This document shows, piece by piece, positions 43,072-52,148 of a DNA stretch of 64,000 nucleotides (positions are counted from its first letter, which is position 1; each line of letters begins with the position of its first letter). A program made the translations under genes and the position numbers. The notes below the pieces were generated by a model. It was not told the origin of the DNA, ran no database searches, and saw only the letters and a program-made list of their open reading frames with translations. The stretch is from NCBI GenBank assembly GCA_027943745.1, contig AP025763.1, forward strand, positions 3,472,001-3,536,000. Reading direction: 5' to 3'. The stretch is from Neptuniibacter victor. Its GTDB lineage: Bacteria > Pseudomonadota > Gammaproteobacteria > Pseudomonadales > Balneatricaceae.

Positions 43072-43242
43072 ATGTATTTTCATCGTTTATTATTACTACT
43101 GATCCCTGCATTGTACTTAGTAGTACCGTTAATAATCGAAAGCTGGCAAGGGTTAAATGGGCCTTGGTACTTACCCTATCTCATCTGGCTAGGTGTCATT
43201 GTTATCGCGTTTATAATTGAGAGAAAGCAGCGTAATGTTTAG
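43072..43242 (+). CDS. cbrX: CbrX-like small membrane protein upstream of cbrA
   Basis: 56 residues with two hydrophobic helices (HRLLLLLIPALYLVVPLII and LPYLIWLGVIVIAFII) and a basic tail (ERKQRN). It starts three bases after gluQ and ends eight bases inside cbrA. In Pseudomonas a short frame called cbrX occupies this position and is translationally coupled to cbrA. Sequence similarity to that protein was not tested; the name rests on position and size. Confidence 0.75.
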   Translation: MYFHRLLLLLIPALYLVVPLIIESWQGLNGPWYLPYLIWLGVIVIAFIIERKQRNV

Positions 43243-46162
43243 CCTTCCAGCACTCATTCTTATTGGCGTCGCATACCTACTTTTTCTTTTTGGGGCCGCC
43301 TACTTAACCGAAAGAGGCCTACTTCCTAAAAAAATTGTTCGTCACCCGCTCACCCATGTTTTGTCGATAGGGGTTTACGCCAGCGTCTGGACTTTTTATG
43401 GCGCATTTAGTCTCGCAAAAGAATCTGGCTATAACTTTCTAGGCTCTTACCTTGGCGCAGTTGTCACGTTCATCCTTGGCCCTGCCCTCCTTATTCCGAT
43501 TCTTCGTATTACCCGCACTTACCAATTAAGTTCATTACCTGACCTGTTTGCCTTTAGGTTTCGAAGTGGAACGGTAGGAACTTATACTGCGATACTGAGT
43601 GTTCTGGCGACACTCCCTATGCTTTCCATTCAAATCCAAGCGGTGACCGACGCACTTTATATCGTCAATGATCAGTTCAGTGTTGATCAGATTGGGCTAG
43701 GCTTTTGTTTTGTAATCGCATTATTCTCAATCCTGTTTGGTGCACGACATGCATCACTTAGAACAAGCCATCATGGTCTTATGGTTGCCATGGCGGTGGA
43801 ATCATTAATTAAACTTATCGCTCTGCTTGTGATCGCAGGGTTTGCTTTATTTGGCGTCCTTGGTGGTATTTCCGGCGTAGGTGATTTCATCAACAGCCAT
43901 CCTGAGGTCATTGAGCAACTTAAAACACCGGTGGATGGTGAAGCTTGGCGAACACTACTCTTAGCTTTTTTCACAGCCACTATTGTTATGCCCCATACCT
44001 TCCATATGCTGTTCACTGAAAATTCATCCGACGAAACGCTTTACAAAGCCACCTGGGCGATGCCTTTATTTATGTTCCTGCTCGCTTGCGCTGTTCCACC
44101 TATTTTATGGGCTGGGCAAGCATTGGGGGTCGGCGGAGATACTCAATTCATTGTCCTCAACCTAGGATTGATGCTCGACTCTACGTGGTTAACCGTCCTC
44201 GCTTTTATTGGAGGCCTTTCCGCCGCCAGCGGCATCATGATTGTTGCAACCGTTTCGATGGCATCAATGCTACAAAATCATGTTATTTTGCCGTTGATCC
44301 CTAAACCGAAAACACGCCGATTCTATGCATGGCTATTGTGGCTTCGTCGCATACTGATCATGACAATGATATTAGGCAGCTATCTGTTCTACCGCCAAAT
44401 AGGAAACAACTACGACCTTCATCAAATGGGTATCGTTGCCGTTGTTGCATTTTTGCAGTTCCTTCCTGGCCTGCTCGTCACGCTTTTCTGGCAACGTGCA
44501 AATCGCTGGGGACTCATTTTCGGCTTAACGACAGGTATGGGTATATGGCTCTTTAATATGCTAATACCGTTATTAAGCGCACCCGAAACAGCGAACATAA
44601 CGTTTAGTTTAGGGGACAGCAATTGGGACCAAATTGCCATGTTATCCCTACTGTTAAATACAGCTGTGATGACCGTAGTATCACTTCTAATACCGCAGTC
44701 AAAAGAAGAATCTCAAGCGGCGCAAGCCTGTTTGATGAATGCTCTGCAGAAGACAAACACCAATAACATCCGTGCCTCACAAATTAGCGATTTTATCGAT
44801 ATGCTTTCCTCTAGATTGGGCCGAAAAGCAGCCGATCGCGAAGTACAAAAAGCGCTTGATGGTATGAACTTACATGCAGAAAACATCCGGCCTGTTGATC
44901 TTTTACGATTAAGAACCGTACTTGAAAGCAATCTATCTGGCTTACTTGGCCCAATAGAGGCGGCCGCTTTACTTGAACCTTTAGATAGACCCAGCGACCC
45001 TATGGGGTTCAAAGCAAGCAACGTTCATCTCATTGAGAGCCAGCTCGAAAACTATCAAGAGCAACTCACCGGCCTGGCGGCTGAATTAGATGAGATGCGA
45101 CGTTACCATCGACTAACCCTACAAAAATTACCCATCGGCGTTTGTACATTAGATACTGATGGGCAGGTGTTATTCTGGAATCATGAGATGGAACGCTTCA
45201 CTCATATTGCAGGCGAAGACATTATCGGCACGCAATTAAGCGTCAATCAAAATCCGTGGAGCGATATTTTAGAGCAGTTCGCTCATGCATCTATCGACCA
45301 CCAGCTCAGCCAAAAAGTCATTATCGCCGAACAAACTCACTGGTTTAGCCTACATAAATCCATTCTGACAGAACGGCGCGACATAGGGATGGTCATATTA
45401 TTAGAGGATGAAACCACGACGAAAACGATGCAGGACAAGCTCGCTCACAATGAGCGTCTCGCCTCTATTGGTCGTTTTGCTGCGGGTGTTGCTCATGAGA
45501 TTGGCAATCCAGTCACAGGAATAGCCTGCTTAGCACAGAACCTTAAACTCGAAACAGATAACAGCTATATCCTTGAAACAGGCGATCATATCGTCGATCA
45601 AACAAAACGTATCAGTCGCATAGTACAATCATTAGTTCGTTTTGCTCATGCCGGACGACCTGAAGCTGATCGCGAACAGCTACCGGCATCGCTTGCCCAT
45701 TGCGCCGAAGAAGCTATCCATCTTCTTTCACTAGATAGCCATGGCAAACAGCAGACCTTTGTAAATCATATCCCAAACAATCTACGCATCATGGGAGATC
45801 CACAGCAGATACAGCAGGTTTTTGTGAACTTATTACAGAACGCTAGCGATGCCTCTAATGATCTCGACCATATTTGGCTAAACGCAGAAGAAACAACAGA
45901 AACAGTCATTCTAAAAGTCACAGATGAAGGAAGTGGTATTGCTGCAGAATCTCAGGAACGAATCTTCGAGCCCTTCTTTACCACTAAAGACCCAGGTCAA
46001 GGAACAGGTCTAGGCCTATCTTTAGTGTATAACATCATCGAAGAACATTATGGTAGTATTGAAATATTAAGCCCTGCCAACAACAAACAGAAGAAAGGCA
46101 CTCAAGTGGCAATAACGCTCCCGCGTCTTAAATGGACAGAAGATCCTGACGGCGCGAAATAG
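43235..46162 (+). CDS. cbrA: CbrA-type sensor kinase with SLC5 transporter domain
   Basis: Membrane histidine kinase controlling carbon and nitrogen use with CbrB. The first ~490 residues form a Na+/solute symporter (SLC5) domain of about 13 helices (LPALILIGVAYLLFLFGAAYL, TRTYQLSSLPDLFAFRFRSG). A linker and PAS domain follow (LPIGVCTLDTDGQVLFWNHEMERFT), then HisKA with GVAHEIGNPVTGI (His about 754) and HATPase with NASDAS, DEGSGIA and GTGLGLSLV. Length 975 is near Pseudomonas CbrA (983). ATG 43235 overlaps cbrX by eight bases. Confidence 0.94.
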   Translation: MFSLPALILIGVAYLLFLFGAAYLTERGLLPKKIVRHPLTHVLSIGVYASVWTFYGAFSLAKESGYNFLGSYLGAVVTFILGPALLIPILRITRTYQLSSLPDLFAFRFRSGTVGTYTAILSVLATLPMLSIQIQAVTDALYIVNDQFSVDQIGLGFCFVIALFSILFGARHASLRTSHHGLMVAMAVESLIKLIALLVIAGFALFGVLGGISGVGDFINSHPEVIEQLKTPVDGEAWRTLLLAFFTATIVMPHTFHMLFTENSSDETLYKATWAMPLFMFLLACAVPPILWAGQALGVGGDTQFIVLNLGLMLDSTWLTVLAFIGGLSAASGIMIVATVSMASMLQNHVILPLIPKPKTRRFYAWLLWLRRILIMTMILGSYLFYRQIGNNYDLHQMGIVAVVAFLQFLPGLLVTLFWQRANRWGLIFGLTTGMGIWLFNMLIPLLSAPETANITFSLGDSNWDQIAMLSLLLNTAVMTVVSLLIPQSKEESQAAQACLMNALQKTNTNNIRASQISDFIDMLSSRLGRKAADREVQKALDGMNLHAENIRPVDLLRLRTVLESNLSGLLGPIEAAALLEPLDRPSDPMGFKASNVHLIESQLENYQEQLTGLAAELDEMRRYHRLTLQKLPIGVCTLDTDGQVLFWNHEMERFTHIAGEDIIGTQLSVNQNPWSDILEQFAHASIDHQLSQKVIIAEQTHWFSLHKSILTERRDIGMVILLEDETTTKTMQDKLAHNERLASIGRFAAGVAHEIGNPVTGIACLAQNLKLETDNSYILETGDHIVDQTKRISRIVQSLVRFAHAGRPEADREQLPASLAHCAEEAIHLLSLDSHGKQQTFVNHIPNNLRIMGDPQQIQQVFVNLLQNASDASNDLDHIWLNAEETTETVILKVTDEGSGIAAESQERIFEPFFTTKDPGQGTGLGLSLVYNIIEEHYGSIEILSPANNKQKKGTQVAITLPRLKWTEDPDGAK

Positions 46163-46182
46163 TGAGATGTAAGGTAGAGCCT

Positions 46183-47574
46183 ATGAGCCGTATTCTGATT
46201 GTAGAAGATGAAACCATTATTCGATCTGCGTTACGCAGGTTACTCGAAAAGAACAATTTCGCCGTAGATGATGCTGCATCTGTCGATGAAGCAACTAGCC
46301 GCTTTAAGTTAGAAGAATTCAACCTAATTATTAGTGATCTTCGTTTACCCGGAGCACCTGGCACGGATCTTATCGCCTTAGCAAAATCAGTTCCCGTTCT
46401 AATTATGACCAGCTATGCCAGCTTACGCTCAGCCGTAGATGCAATGAAACTGGGCGCTGTTGATTACATTGCCAAACCCTTTGATCATGATGAGATGATC
46501 TCCTCAGTTGAAAGTATTCTAAGTGGAAAACAATCAGCCGAAGCAATACAACAACCTGAAGAGCAATGCAGACAAGGCAACACACAGATTTTTGGTTCTT
46601 GCGCACCAATGCTGGAACTATTCAAACGTGTCCAAAAAGTCGCACGTACCAATGCTACGGTACTCATCCAAGGCGAATCAGGGACAGGTAAAGAATTAGC
46701 CGCACGTTCTATCCATGAGCAAAGTAACCGAGCCAACATACCAATGATTTCGGTTAACTGTGCTGCAATACCAGAAAGCCTCATTGAGTCTGAGCTATTT
46801 GGACATGAGAAAGGGGCTTTTACCGGAGCAACGAGCGGCAGAAGCGGTTTATTAGAAGCAGCAGATGGCGGCACCCTGTTTCTGGATGAGATAGGAGAAC
46901 TTCCCCTTGAAGCCCAAGCGCGCCTGCTTCGATTTTTACAAGAAGGTGAGATAAGACGTGTTGGCGCAGTTCAATCGAAAAAAGTCGATGTTCGCCTTAT
47001 TGCCGCAACGCATCGGAACCTAAAAGAACTGGCCAAGCGAAACGAGTTCCGTGAAGATTTATATTATCGGCTTTATGTGATGGAACTCCGCATTCCTCCT
47101 CTTCGAGAACGCGGTACTGACATAAAAGAGATCGCCGAGAAAATGCTCACCAACGCGTGTCGACGTATGGATGTAGCAAATCACACGTTCGCACCAAGCA
47201 CATTAAATGCAATGTCCACCTACCGCTGGCCAGGCAATGTCCGTGAATTAGAAAATGCGATCGAACGAGCAGTCATTTTAGCCGATGGTCCAGTGATCAC
47301 GGTTGACCTTCTTGGCCTTGACATACCAACGACATCCCTAGACGAATTAGAGTCTCAGTTTGCTGCTAGATCGAGTGAGCCAAAATCTGCACTAACCAAA
47401 GAAGAGCAGGCAAATTTATCGCTCGATGATTACTTTCAACGCTTTGTGATTGAAAATCAGGATCAACTCAGTGAAACAGAACTTGCTAAAAAACTAGGTG
47501 TTAGCCGGAAATGCCTTTGGGAACGGAGACAAAAACTAGGAATCCCTCGCAAAGGACGTAAACAGTCGATTTAG
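46183..47574 (+). CDS. cbrB: CbrB-type sigma54-dependent response regulator
   Basis: NtrC-family activator paired with CbrA. The receiver has Asp52 in IISDLRLPG. The AAA+ domain has Walker A GESGTGKE, the canonical sigma54-contact GAFTGA (about 211-216) and Walker [15 protein letters not shown] Fis-type DNA-binding end follows (ETELAKKLGVSRKCLWERRQKLG). Length 463 is similar to the Pseudomonas protein. ATG 46183 is preceded by AAGG; an in-frame GTG at 46162 is less likely. CbrB-type hexamers start 30 bases after its stop. Confidence 0.95.
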   Translation: MSRILIVEDETIIRSALRRLLEKNNFAVDDAASVDEATSRFKLEEFNLIISDLRLPGAPGTDLIALAKSVPVLIMTSYASLRSAVDAMKLGAVDYIAKPFDHDEMISSVESILSGKQSAEAIQQPEEQCRQGNTQIFGSCAPMLELFKRVQKVARTNATVLIQGESGTGKELAARSIHEQSNRANIPMISVNCAAIPESLIESELFGHEKGAFTGATSGRSGLLEAADGGTLFLDEIGELPLEAQARLLRFLQEGEIRRVGAVQSKKVDVRLIAATHRNLKELAKRNEFREDLYYRLYVMELRIPPLRERGTDIKEIAEKMLTNACRRMDVANHTFAPSTLNAMSTYRWPGNVRELENAIERAVILADGPVITVDLLGLDIPTTSLDELESQFAARSSEPKSALTKEEQANLSLDDYFQRFVIENQDQLSETELAKKLGVSRKCLWERRQKLGIPRKGRKQSI

Positions 47575-47603
47575 TGACAGGGGTTCTGAGTACACACTTT
47601 ACA

Positions 47604-47677
47604 GTAACATTTAGGTAACAAACTAGGTGTTACCTTACTACCCACACACTAGTACCAAAGCGTAACACCGGGTAACA
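47604..47677. promoter_or_regulatory. Cluster of five CbrB-type hexamers
   Basis: GTAACA occurs at 47604-47609, 47615-47620, 47662-47667 and 47672-47677, and TGTTAC at 47628-47633. TGTTAC/GTAACA half-sites are the CbrB recognition sequence at the crcZ promoter of Pseudomonas. The cluster lies 75-150 bases upstream of a sigma54 promoter, a normal enhancer distance. Confidence 0.75.
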
Positions 47678-47750
47678 AAAGCAGCACCAAAGTAGGTTAA
47701 AAAACAACCCACAAATAATAACCGGTTGTTTTAAAAGGATTTTAAAAAAC

Positions 47751-47765
47751 TGGCACACGCTGTGC
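47751..47765 (+). promoter_or_regulatory. Sigma54 promoter downstream of cbrB
   Basis: TGGCACACGCTGTGC places GG and GC exactly ten bases apart, with a TGGCAC -24 element and TGC at -12. Transcription would start near 47778 and run toward pcnB. No coding region follows for 390 bases, which suggests a non-coding RNA. Confidence 0.8.
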
Positions 47766-47777
47766 AATCTATTACCG

Positions 47778-48110
47778 CGAAAACAAAAAGAAGCACGCTT
47801 CCAGATTTAGACCACCAATAAAAATAAAAATTGGAATAAAGCAGAGAAGCAACCGCCTCGAATAAAAATAATAATGAGGTTTAGAAAAGCTGATCGTAGC
47901 TAAGTTGTAACGATCTAGAGAGCTCTTAGAAAAAAAACAACAAGCTAAGAATATAGCCGTTGTTACCTGAGATGCGATCAGCTACCCATCCCTTCCTTAT
48001 AGCCCTAGAAATAATCCAACGCTCCCATTACACCACCCAACAGTGGTATGATTGCGCACCCAATATGATTAGGGACCGCTGAACTTGGGATATTTTGTAC
48101 AAAAGTTTCT
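47778..48110 (+). ncRNA. Candidate CrcZ-like small RNA
   Basis: Located between cbrB and pcnB, the site of crcZ in Pseudomonas, behind CbrB-type sites and a sigma54 promoter. The region is A-rich and contains AAYAAYAA-type CA motifs, the Hfq/Crc-binding signature: exact at 47867-47874 (AATAATAA) and 47936-47943 (AACAACAA), with looser A-rich copies at about 47818-47830. Folding is suggested by AGCTGATCG (47888-47896) against CGATCAGCT (47975-47983). In Pseudomonas such RNA titrates Hfq/Crc and relieves catabolite repression. The 3' end is not defined; I see no clear terminator, and the limit given is approximate. The primary sequence was not compared with known CrcZ. Confidence 0.65.
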
Positions 48111-48171
48111 CAGAAAGCGCAGCAGATACTCTCTAATCCGGATATTCAATTAGTTTTTTATAGGCACTAAA

Positions 48172-49599
48172 TTGCTTAAAACCATTAGCAACGCGCTGAG
48201 CAAAGTATTTCGCAGCCAAACAACAGATCTTGCAGAAGATAGCACCCCTGAATCTGAGATGATTACCACGGCGAACAAACGCCTAATTACCGAAGATCAG
48301 CATAATATCTCTAAACGCTATCTTGATGATAACGCACTTAAGGTTGCCTACCGCCTACAAGATGCGGGATTTGAAGGATACTTAGTTGGCGGCTGCATCC
48401 GTGATCTATTGCTTGATAAAAAACCAAAAGATTTTGATGTCGCAACCGATGCCCATCCAGAAGAAGCTGCAGAGCTATTCCGACGCGGGAGATTAATTGG
48501 CCGCCGCTTTAAACTTGTTCACGTCCGTTACGGGCGCGATCTCATTGAGGTTGCAACCTTCCGTGCGAGTCATGACAGCCAATCCGAAGATGCTGAAAAC
48601 GAACACGGAAAGCAATGCGACAGCGGCATGATCCTGAGAGACAACGTATACGGTACGATTGAAGACGATGCTCTACGCAGAGATTTCACCGTTAACGCCT
48701 TGTACTACTGCCCAAAAGATCATTGCGTATATGATTTTGCCAATGGCTACGAAGACTTGAAAAAAGGCGTACTTCGTATGATTGGCAATCCAGAATCACG
48801 CTACAAAGAAGACCCTGTTCGTATGCTACGGGCAGCCCGCTTTGCGGCCAAGTTAGATTTCACGATAGACCCTGCATCTGAAAGCCCTATCCGCCCTCTT
48901 GCGCCAATGCTTAAACGCATTGCGCCAGCACGCTTATTTGATGAGGCACTGAAGCTATTACAATCGGGACATGCGGTTAAATCTTATCAACAACTGCAAC
49001 GTTTAGAGTTATTTGAACCCCTTTTTCCACAGGTACATGAGTTGCTGCAACGCTCAGACCTAGATGTTCCTCTAGAAAAGCTGATCGATAACGCCTTAAA
49101 GAATACTGACCGTCGTCTCGCACAACGCAAAAGTGTGACCCCAGCTTTTCTTTTTGCCGCTATCCTCTGGTATCCGACCCAGCGCTTAATGCAGCAATTA
49201 GTTCGCGAGAAAAAAATGCCGCCGCTTCCGGCGCTGCATGAAGCAGCAAATCAGGTACTTGCCGCACAAGTTAAATCGACAGCGATTCCTCGTCGCTTCT
49301 CGACGCCCATTCGAGAAATTTGGGAGATGCAATTACGTCTACCACGCCGTCAAGGCAACCGCGCACATAGACTCATGGAGATGCCAAGGTTTAGAGCCGC
49401 TTATGATCTATTGTTGTTACGCGAGAACAGCGGTGAAAATCTAAATGGATTAAGCCAATGGTGGACAGATTTTCAGAATGCTAATGCATCCTCTCAAGAC
49501 ACGATGATTAATGGCTTAGAAAAAACCGACAAACCTCGCCGTCCGCGTCGTAGAAAATCAAATAGACCTCGCCAAGAGCGTTCAGGAAATGACAGCTAA
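48172..49599 (+). CDS. pcnB: Poly(A) polymerase I
   Basis: Adds 3' poly(A) tails to RNA and promotes decay. Nucleotidyltransferase core: GYLVGGCIRDLLLDKKPKDFDVATDA (GG then DxD), RRFKLVHVRYG, LRRDFTVNALYY and EDPVRMLRAARFAAKLDF. The C-terminus is basic (PRRPRRRKSNRPRQE). The TTG 48172 start gives an N-terminus (LKTISNALSKVF) like that of family members; the next ATG (48259) would remove it. folK overlaps its end by 11 bases. Confidence 0.95.
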   Translation: MLKTISNALSKVFRSQTTDLAEDSTPESEMITTANKRLITEDQHNISKRYLDDNALKVAYRLQDAGFEGYLVGGCIRDLLLDKKPKDFDVATDAHPEEAAELFRRGRLIGRRFKLVHVRYGRDLIEVATFRASHDSQSEDAENEHGKQCDSGMILRDNVYGTIEDDALRRDFTVNALYYCPKDHCVYDFANGYEDLKKGVLRMIGNPESRYKEDPVRMLRAARFAAKLDFTIDPASESPIRPLAPMLKRIAPARLFDEALKLLQSGHAVKSYQQLQRLELFEPLFPQVHELLQRSDLDVPLEKLIDNALKNTDRRLAQRKSVTPAFLFAAILWYPTQRLMQQLVREKKMPPLPALHEAANQVLAAQVKSTAIPRRFSTPIREIWEMQLRLPRRQGNRAHRLMEMPRFRAAYDLLLLRENSGENLNGLSQWWTDFQNANASSQDTMINGLEKTDKPRRPRRRKSNRPRQERSGNDS

Positions 49600-50074
49600 A
49601 ATTCGTTGCTTTATTGGATTGGGCAGTAACCTAGACGATCCTGTAAACCAAGTAACCCGCGCTATAAATGAACTTGCATCTTTAGAAAAAAGCCAGTTCG
49701 TTCAAGCTTCATCGTTATATGCTTCAGCACCGGTTGGACCTCAAGACCAACCGGATTTCATCAATGCTGTGGTTGAGTTAAACACGGAACTTACTCCGCT
49801 TGAATTGCTAGACGAGCTACAAGCTCTTGAACAAAAGCACCAGCGCGTACGAGAGCGGCACTGGGGGCCGCGGACGCTTGATCTTGACCTTTTACTGTAT
49901 GGCGATAAGCAGATCAACTCTGATCGACTCACGGTCCCTCATGCCTTTATGCATGAAAGAAGCTTTGTTCTCTACCCTCTATTTGAAATATCTCAAGATA
50001 TTGAGATACCTCAAGATAAACTTCTGTCTTCACTATTAGTTGAATGCCCTCTGGGCAGCTTGACAAAGATATAG
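49589..50074 (+). CDS. folK: 6-hydroxymethyl-7,8-dihydropterin pyrophosphokinase
   Basis: Folate pathway enzyme transferring pyrophosphate from ATP to hydroxymethyl-dihydropterin. Signature FIGLGSNLDDP at the start and RERHWGPRTLDLDLLLYG, followed by LTVPHAFMHERSFVLYPL. Length 161 is exact for HPPK. It overlaps pcnB and precedes panB by 40 bases, the usual pcnB-folK-panBC order. Confidence 0.97.
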   Translation: MTAKIRCFIGLGSNLDDPVNQVTRAINELASLEKSQFVQASSLYASAPVGPQDQPDFINAVVELNTELTPLELLDELQALEQKHQRVRERHWGPRTLDLDLLLYGDKQINSDRLTVPHAFMHERSFVLYPLFEISQDIEIPQDKLLSSLLVECPLGSLTKI

Positions 50075-50114
50075 GTATAATCGCGCCAACGCGTAATAAC
50101 AGGAAGCTAATTCC

Positions 50115-50909
50115 ATGAGCAAAATAACTCTGCACACGTTGTCATCTATGAAAAAAACCGGCGAAAAATTCGCAGTTCTTACTGCTTATGACGCCTGCTT
50201 CTCCCATGTCGTCAGTACCGCAGGTACTGAGGTTATTTTGGTAGGAGATTCATTAGGCATGGTGCTTCAGGGCAATGACAGTACGCTACCCGTTACTGTT
50301 GAAGAGATGGCCTACCACACTCAGGCAGTCGCCCGCGGAAACCAGGGAAGCCTTATCATGGCGGACCTTCCTTTCATGAGCTATTCCACACCGGAACAAG
50401 CGATGGACAGCTCAGCTGCGCTTATGCAAGCTGGCGCTAACATGGTAAAACTGGAAGGTGGGGCTTGGTTAGCGGACACTGTATCAATGCTGGCTGAACG
50501 TGGCGTACCTGTTTGTGTTCACCTCGGACTTACTCCACAAACCGTTAATAAACTCGGTGGCTACCGAGTGCAAGGCCGTGATAGCGAGACCGCTCAACAG
50601 ATGATTAATGACGCAGTGTTGCTCCAAGACGCTGGCGCCAGTGTTATCTTGCTTGAATGCGTACCTACGATCCTAGCCAAAGAAATTACTCTGGCGGTGG
50701 ATATCCCTGTTATCGGCATTGGTGCCGGTGCCGATACCGATGCACAAGTACTTGTCCTACATGACATGCTAGGCATCACACCAGGACGCAGCCCTAAATT
50801 TGTTAAAAACTTCATGCCAGGCAACGACAGTATTGAAGCTGCTGTTAGCCAATACGTTAAAGAAGTTAAAGAGGGCAGTTTTCCGGCACAGGAACACGGA
50901 TTCGAATAA
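50115..50909 (+). CDS. panB: 3-methyl-2-oxobutanoate hydroxymethyltransferase
   Basis: First step of pantothenate synthesis, transferring hydroxymethyl from 5,10-methylene-THF to 2-oxoisovalerate. TIM barrel with [23 protein letters not shown] (metal Asp), [14 protein letters not shown] and [11 protein letters not shown]. Length 264 is standard. panC begins two bases after its stop. Confidence 0.98.
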   Translation: MSKITLHTLSSMKKTGEKFAVLTAYDACFSHVVSTAGTEVILVGDSLGMVLQGNDSTLPVTVEEMAYHTQAVARGNQGSLIMADLPFMSYSTPEQAMDSSAALMQAGANMVKLEGGAWLADTVSMLAERGVPVCVHLGLTPQTVNKLGGYRVQGRDSETAQQMINDAVLLQDAGASVILLECVPTILAKEITLAVDIPVIGIGAGADTDAQVLVLHDMLGITPGRSPKFVKNFMPGNDSIEAAVSQYVKEVKEGSFPAQEHGFE

Positions 50910-50911
50910 GC

Positions 50912-51760
50912 ATGATTACAATACACACCATTGCCGAACTACGTGCGGCATTAAGTAAAGAGCGCTTCAAAGGCAAACGTATCGGCTTTGTCCCAACCAT
51001 GGGCAACTTGCATGAAGGCCACCTTCAGCTTATCGACCAGGCGAAGTCTTGCAGTGATATTGTCGTTTCATCTATTTTTGTTAACCCGCTGCAATTTGGC
51101 GCGGGAGAGGATTTAGATAACTACCCTCGCACGCTTATTGCTGACCAAGAGAAGCTTGCGTCTCGTGGTTGCAATTTCCTATTTGCGCCAACCGATGCTG
51201 AAGTATACCCGCACGGCAGAGAAGCCCAAACCCAAGTAGAAGTTCCCGTTATTTCCGATATGTACTGTGGAGAATCCAGACCCGGTCATTTCCGCGGGGT
51301 ATCTACGGTTGTTTGTAAACTCTTCGGCATGGTGCAACCAGATGTCGCCATTTTCGGCGAAAAGGATTTCCAGCAACTGATGGTTATTCGTCGTATGACA
51401 GAAGACCTCAGCTTACCTGTAGAGATACAAGGCGCCCCCATTGCCCGTAACGAACACGGCCTTGCCTTAAGTTCTCGCAATGGCTACCTCAGCCCAGAGG
51501 AGTTAAAAACGGCGACTGTACTCAATCAAACATTGAGAAAAACGCGAGAAGCCCTACTCAGCGGCAGTAAGGCTTTTTCTGAACTGGAAGAGCAAGCTCA
51601 GAACATGCTCGAAACAGCAGGCTTTAAAAGGGACTATTATAAAATATGCCGGCGTAGCGATCTTCAGGCAGCCTCTGAAGATGATAATGCGATCGTTATT
51701 GTTGCAGCGGCCTACTTAGGCCCAGCTCGTCTTATCGACAATATCCAGATCGACCTTTAA
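50912..51760 (+). CDS. panC: Pantothenate synthetase
   Basis: ATP-dependent condensation of pantoate and beta-alanine. Motifs: FVPTMGNLHEGHLQLI (HIGH-like), FVNPLQFGAGEDLDNYPRT, RPGHFRGVSTVVCKLF, FGEKDFQQL and the GLALSSRNGYLS loop. Length 282 is normal. It is two bases from panB. The last residues (YLGPARLIDNIQIDL) are the usual close. Confidence 0.98.
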   Translation: MITIHTIAELRAALSKERFKGKRIGFVPTMGNLHEGHLQLIDQAKSCSDIVVSSIFVNPLQFGAGEDLDNYPRTLIADQEKLASRGCNFLFAPTDAEVYPHGREAQTQVEVPVISDMYCGESRPGHFRGVSTVVCKLFGMVQPDVAIFGEKDFQQLMVIRRMTEDLSLPVEIQGAPIARNEHGLALSSRNGYLSPEELKTATVLNQTLRKTREALLSGSKAFSELEEQAQNMLETAGFKRDYYKICRRSDLQAASEDDNAIVIVAAAYLGPARLIDNIQIDL

Positions 51761-51798
51761 CGCTTTATCTGATACTCCCTTCTAATCCAGAAGCCTAT

Positions 51799-51836
51799 GA
51801 ATTCCCTTAATTTTCAGATGTAAAATAAGGGAATTC
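51799..51836. terminator. Long hairpin after panC
   Basis: GAATTCCCTTA and TAAGGGAATTC are perfect complements; the stem extends inward by ATTTT/AAAAT with a one-base bulge. No T tract follows. It is the probable 3' end of the pcnB-folK-panBC transcript. Confidence 0.55.
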
Positions 51837-52148
51837 CACTACCATCTACCGCAACGCAGCATAAATCGCGACCAACTCAAGTCTTATACAACCCTCTACT
51901 TTCGTACCTTGACAAGCAGGGGGCTGGTCACGCAGACTGATACGACGATGATTTTCTGCACTGCAATAAAAATTATAAAGATTGCATTGTTTCACAGAAA
52001 AGCGAATTTAACCGACGATTTCACTCGTTAGTGACATGTAAGGTTTATTTATAAACGTCGCTTTTCACTTGAAACACTCGAGTCACAACTGTGACTTATG
52101 ATCATCGCTAACGAATCTTGTACATAGCTAAGCTAAGAGGCATTTCGA
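51837..52148 (+). other. Leader region of the thiolase gene, with structured segment
   Basis: No gene is seen. Outer arms GAAAAGCGA (51997-52005) and TCGCTTTTC (52058-52066) are perfect complements. Between them lie a TCACT-CGTT-AGTGA hairpin (52021-52034) and GTTTAT-TT-ATAAAC (52043-52056). Just downstream, AGTCACA-AC-TGTGACT (52081-52096) is a near-palindrome that could be an operator or a further hairpin. The promoter could not be placed confidently. Confidence 0.45.

Noticed and set aside
50040-50095. TTGACA near TATAAT before panB as a promoter
   Set aside because: The two elements are only about ten bases apart, too close for a sigma70 promoter; panB is probably read from upstream.
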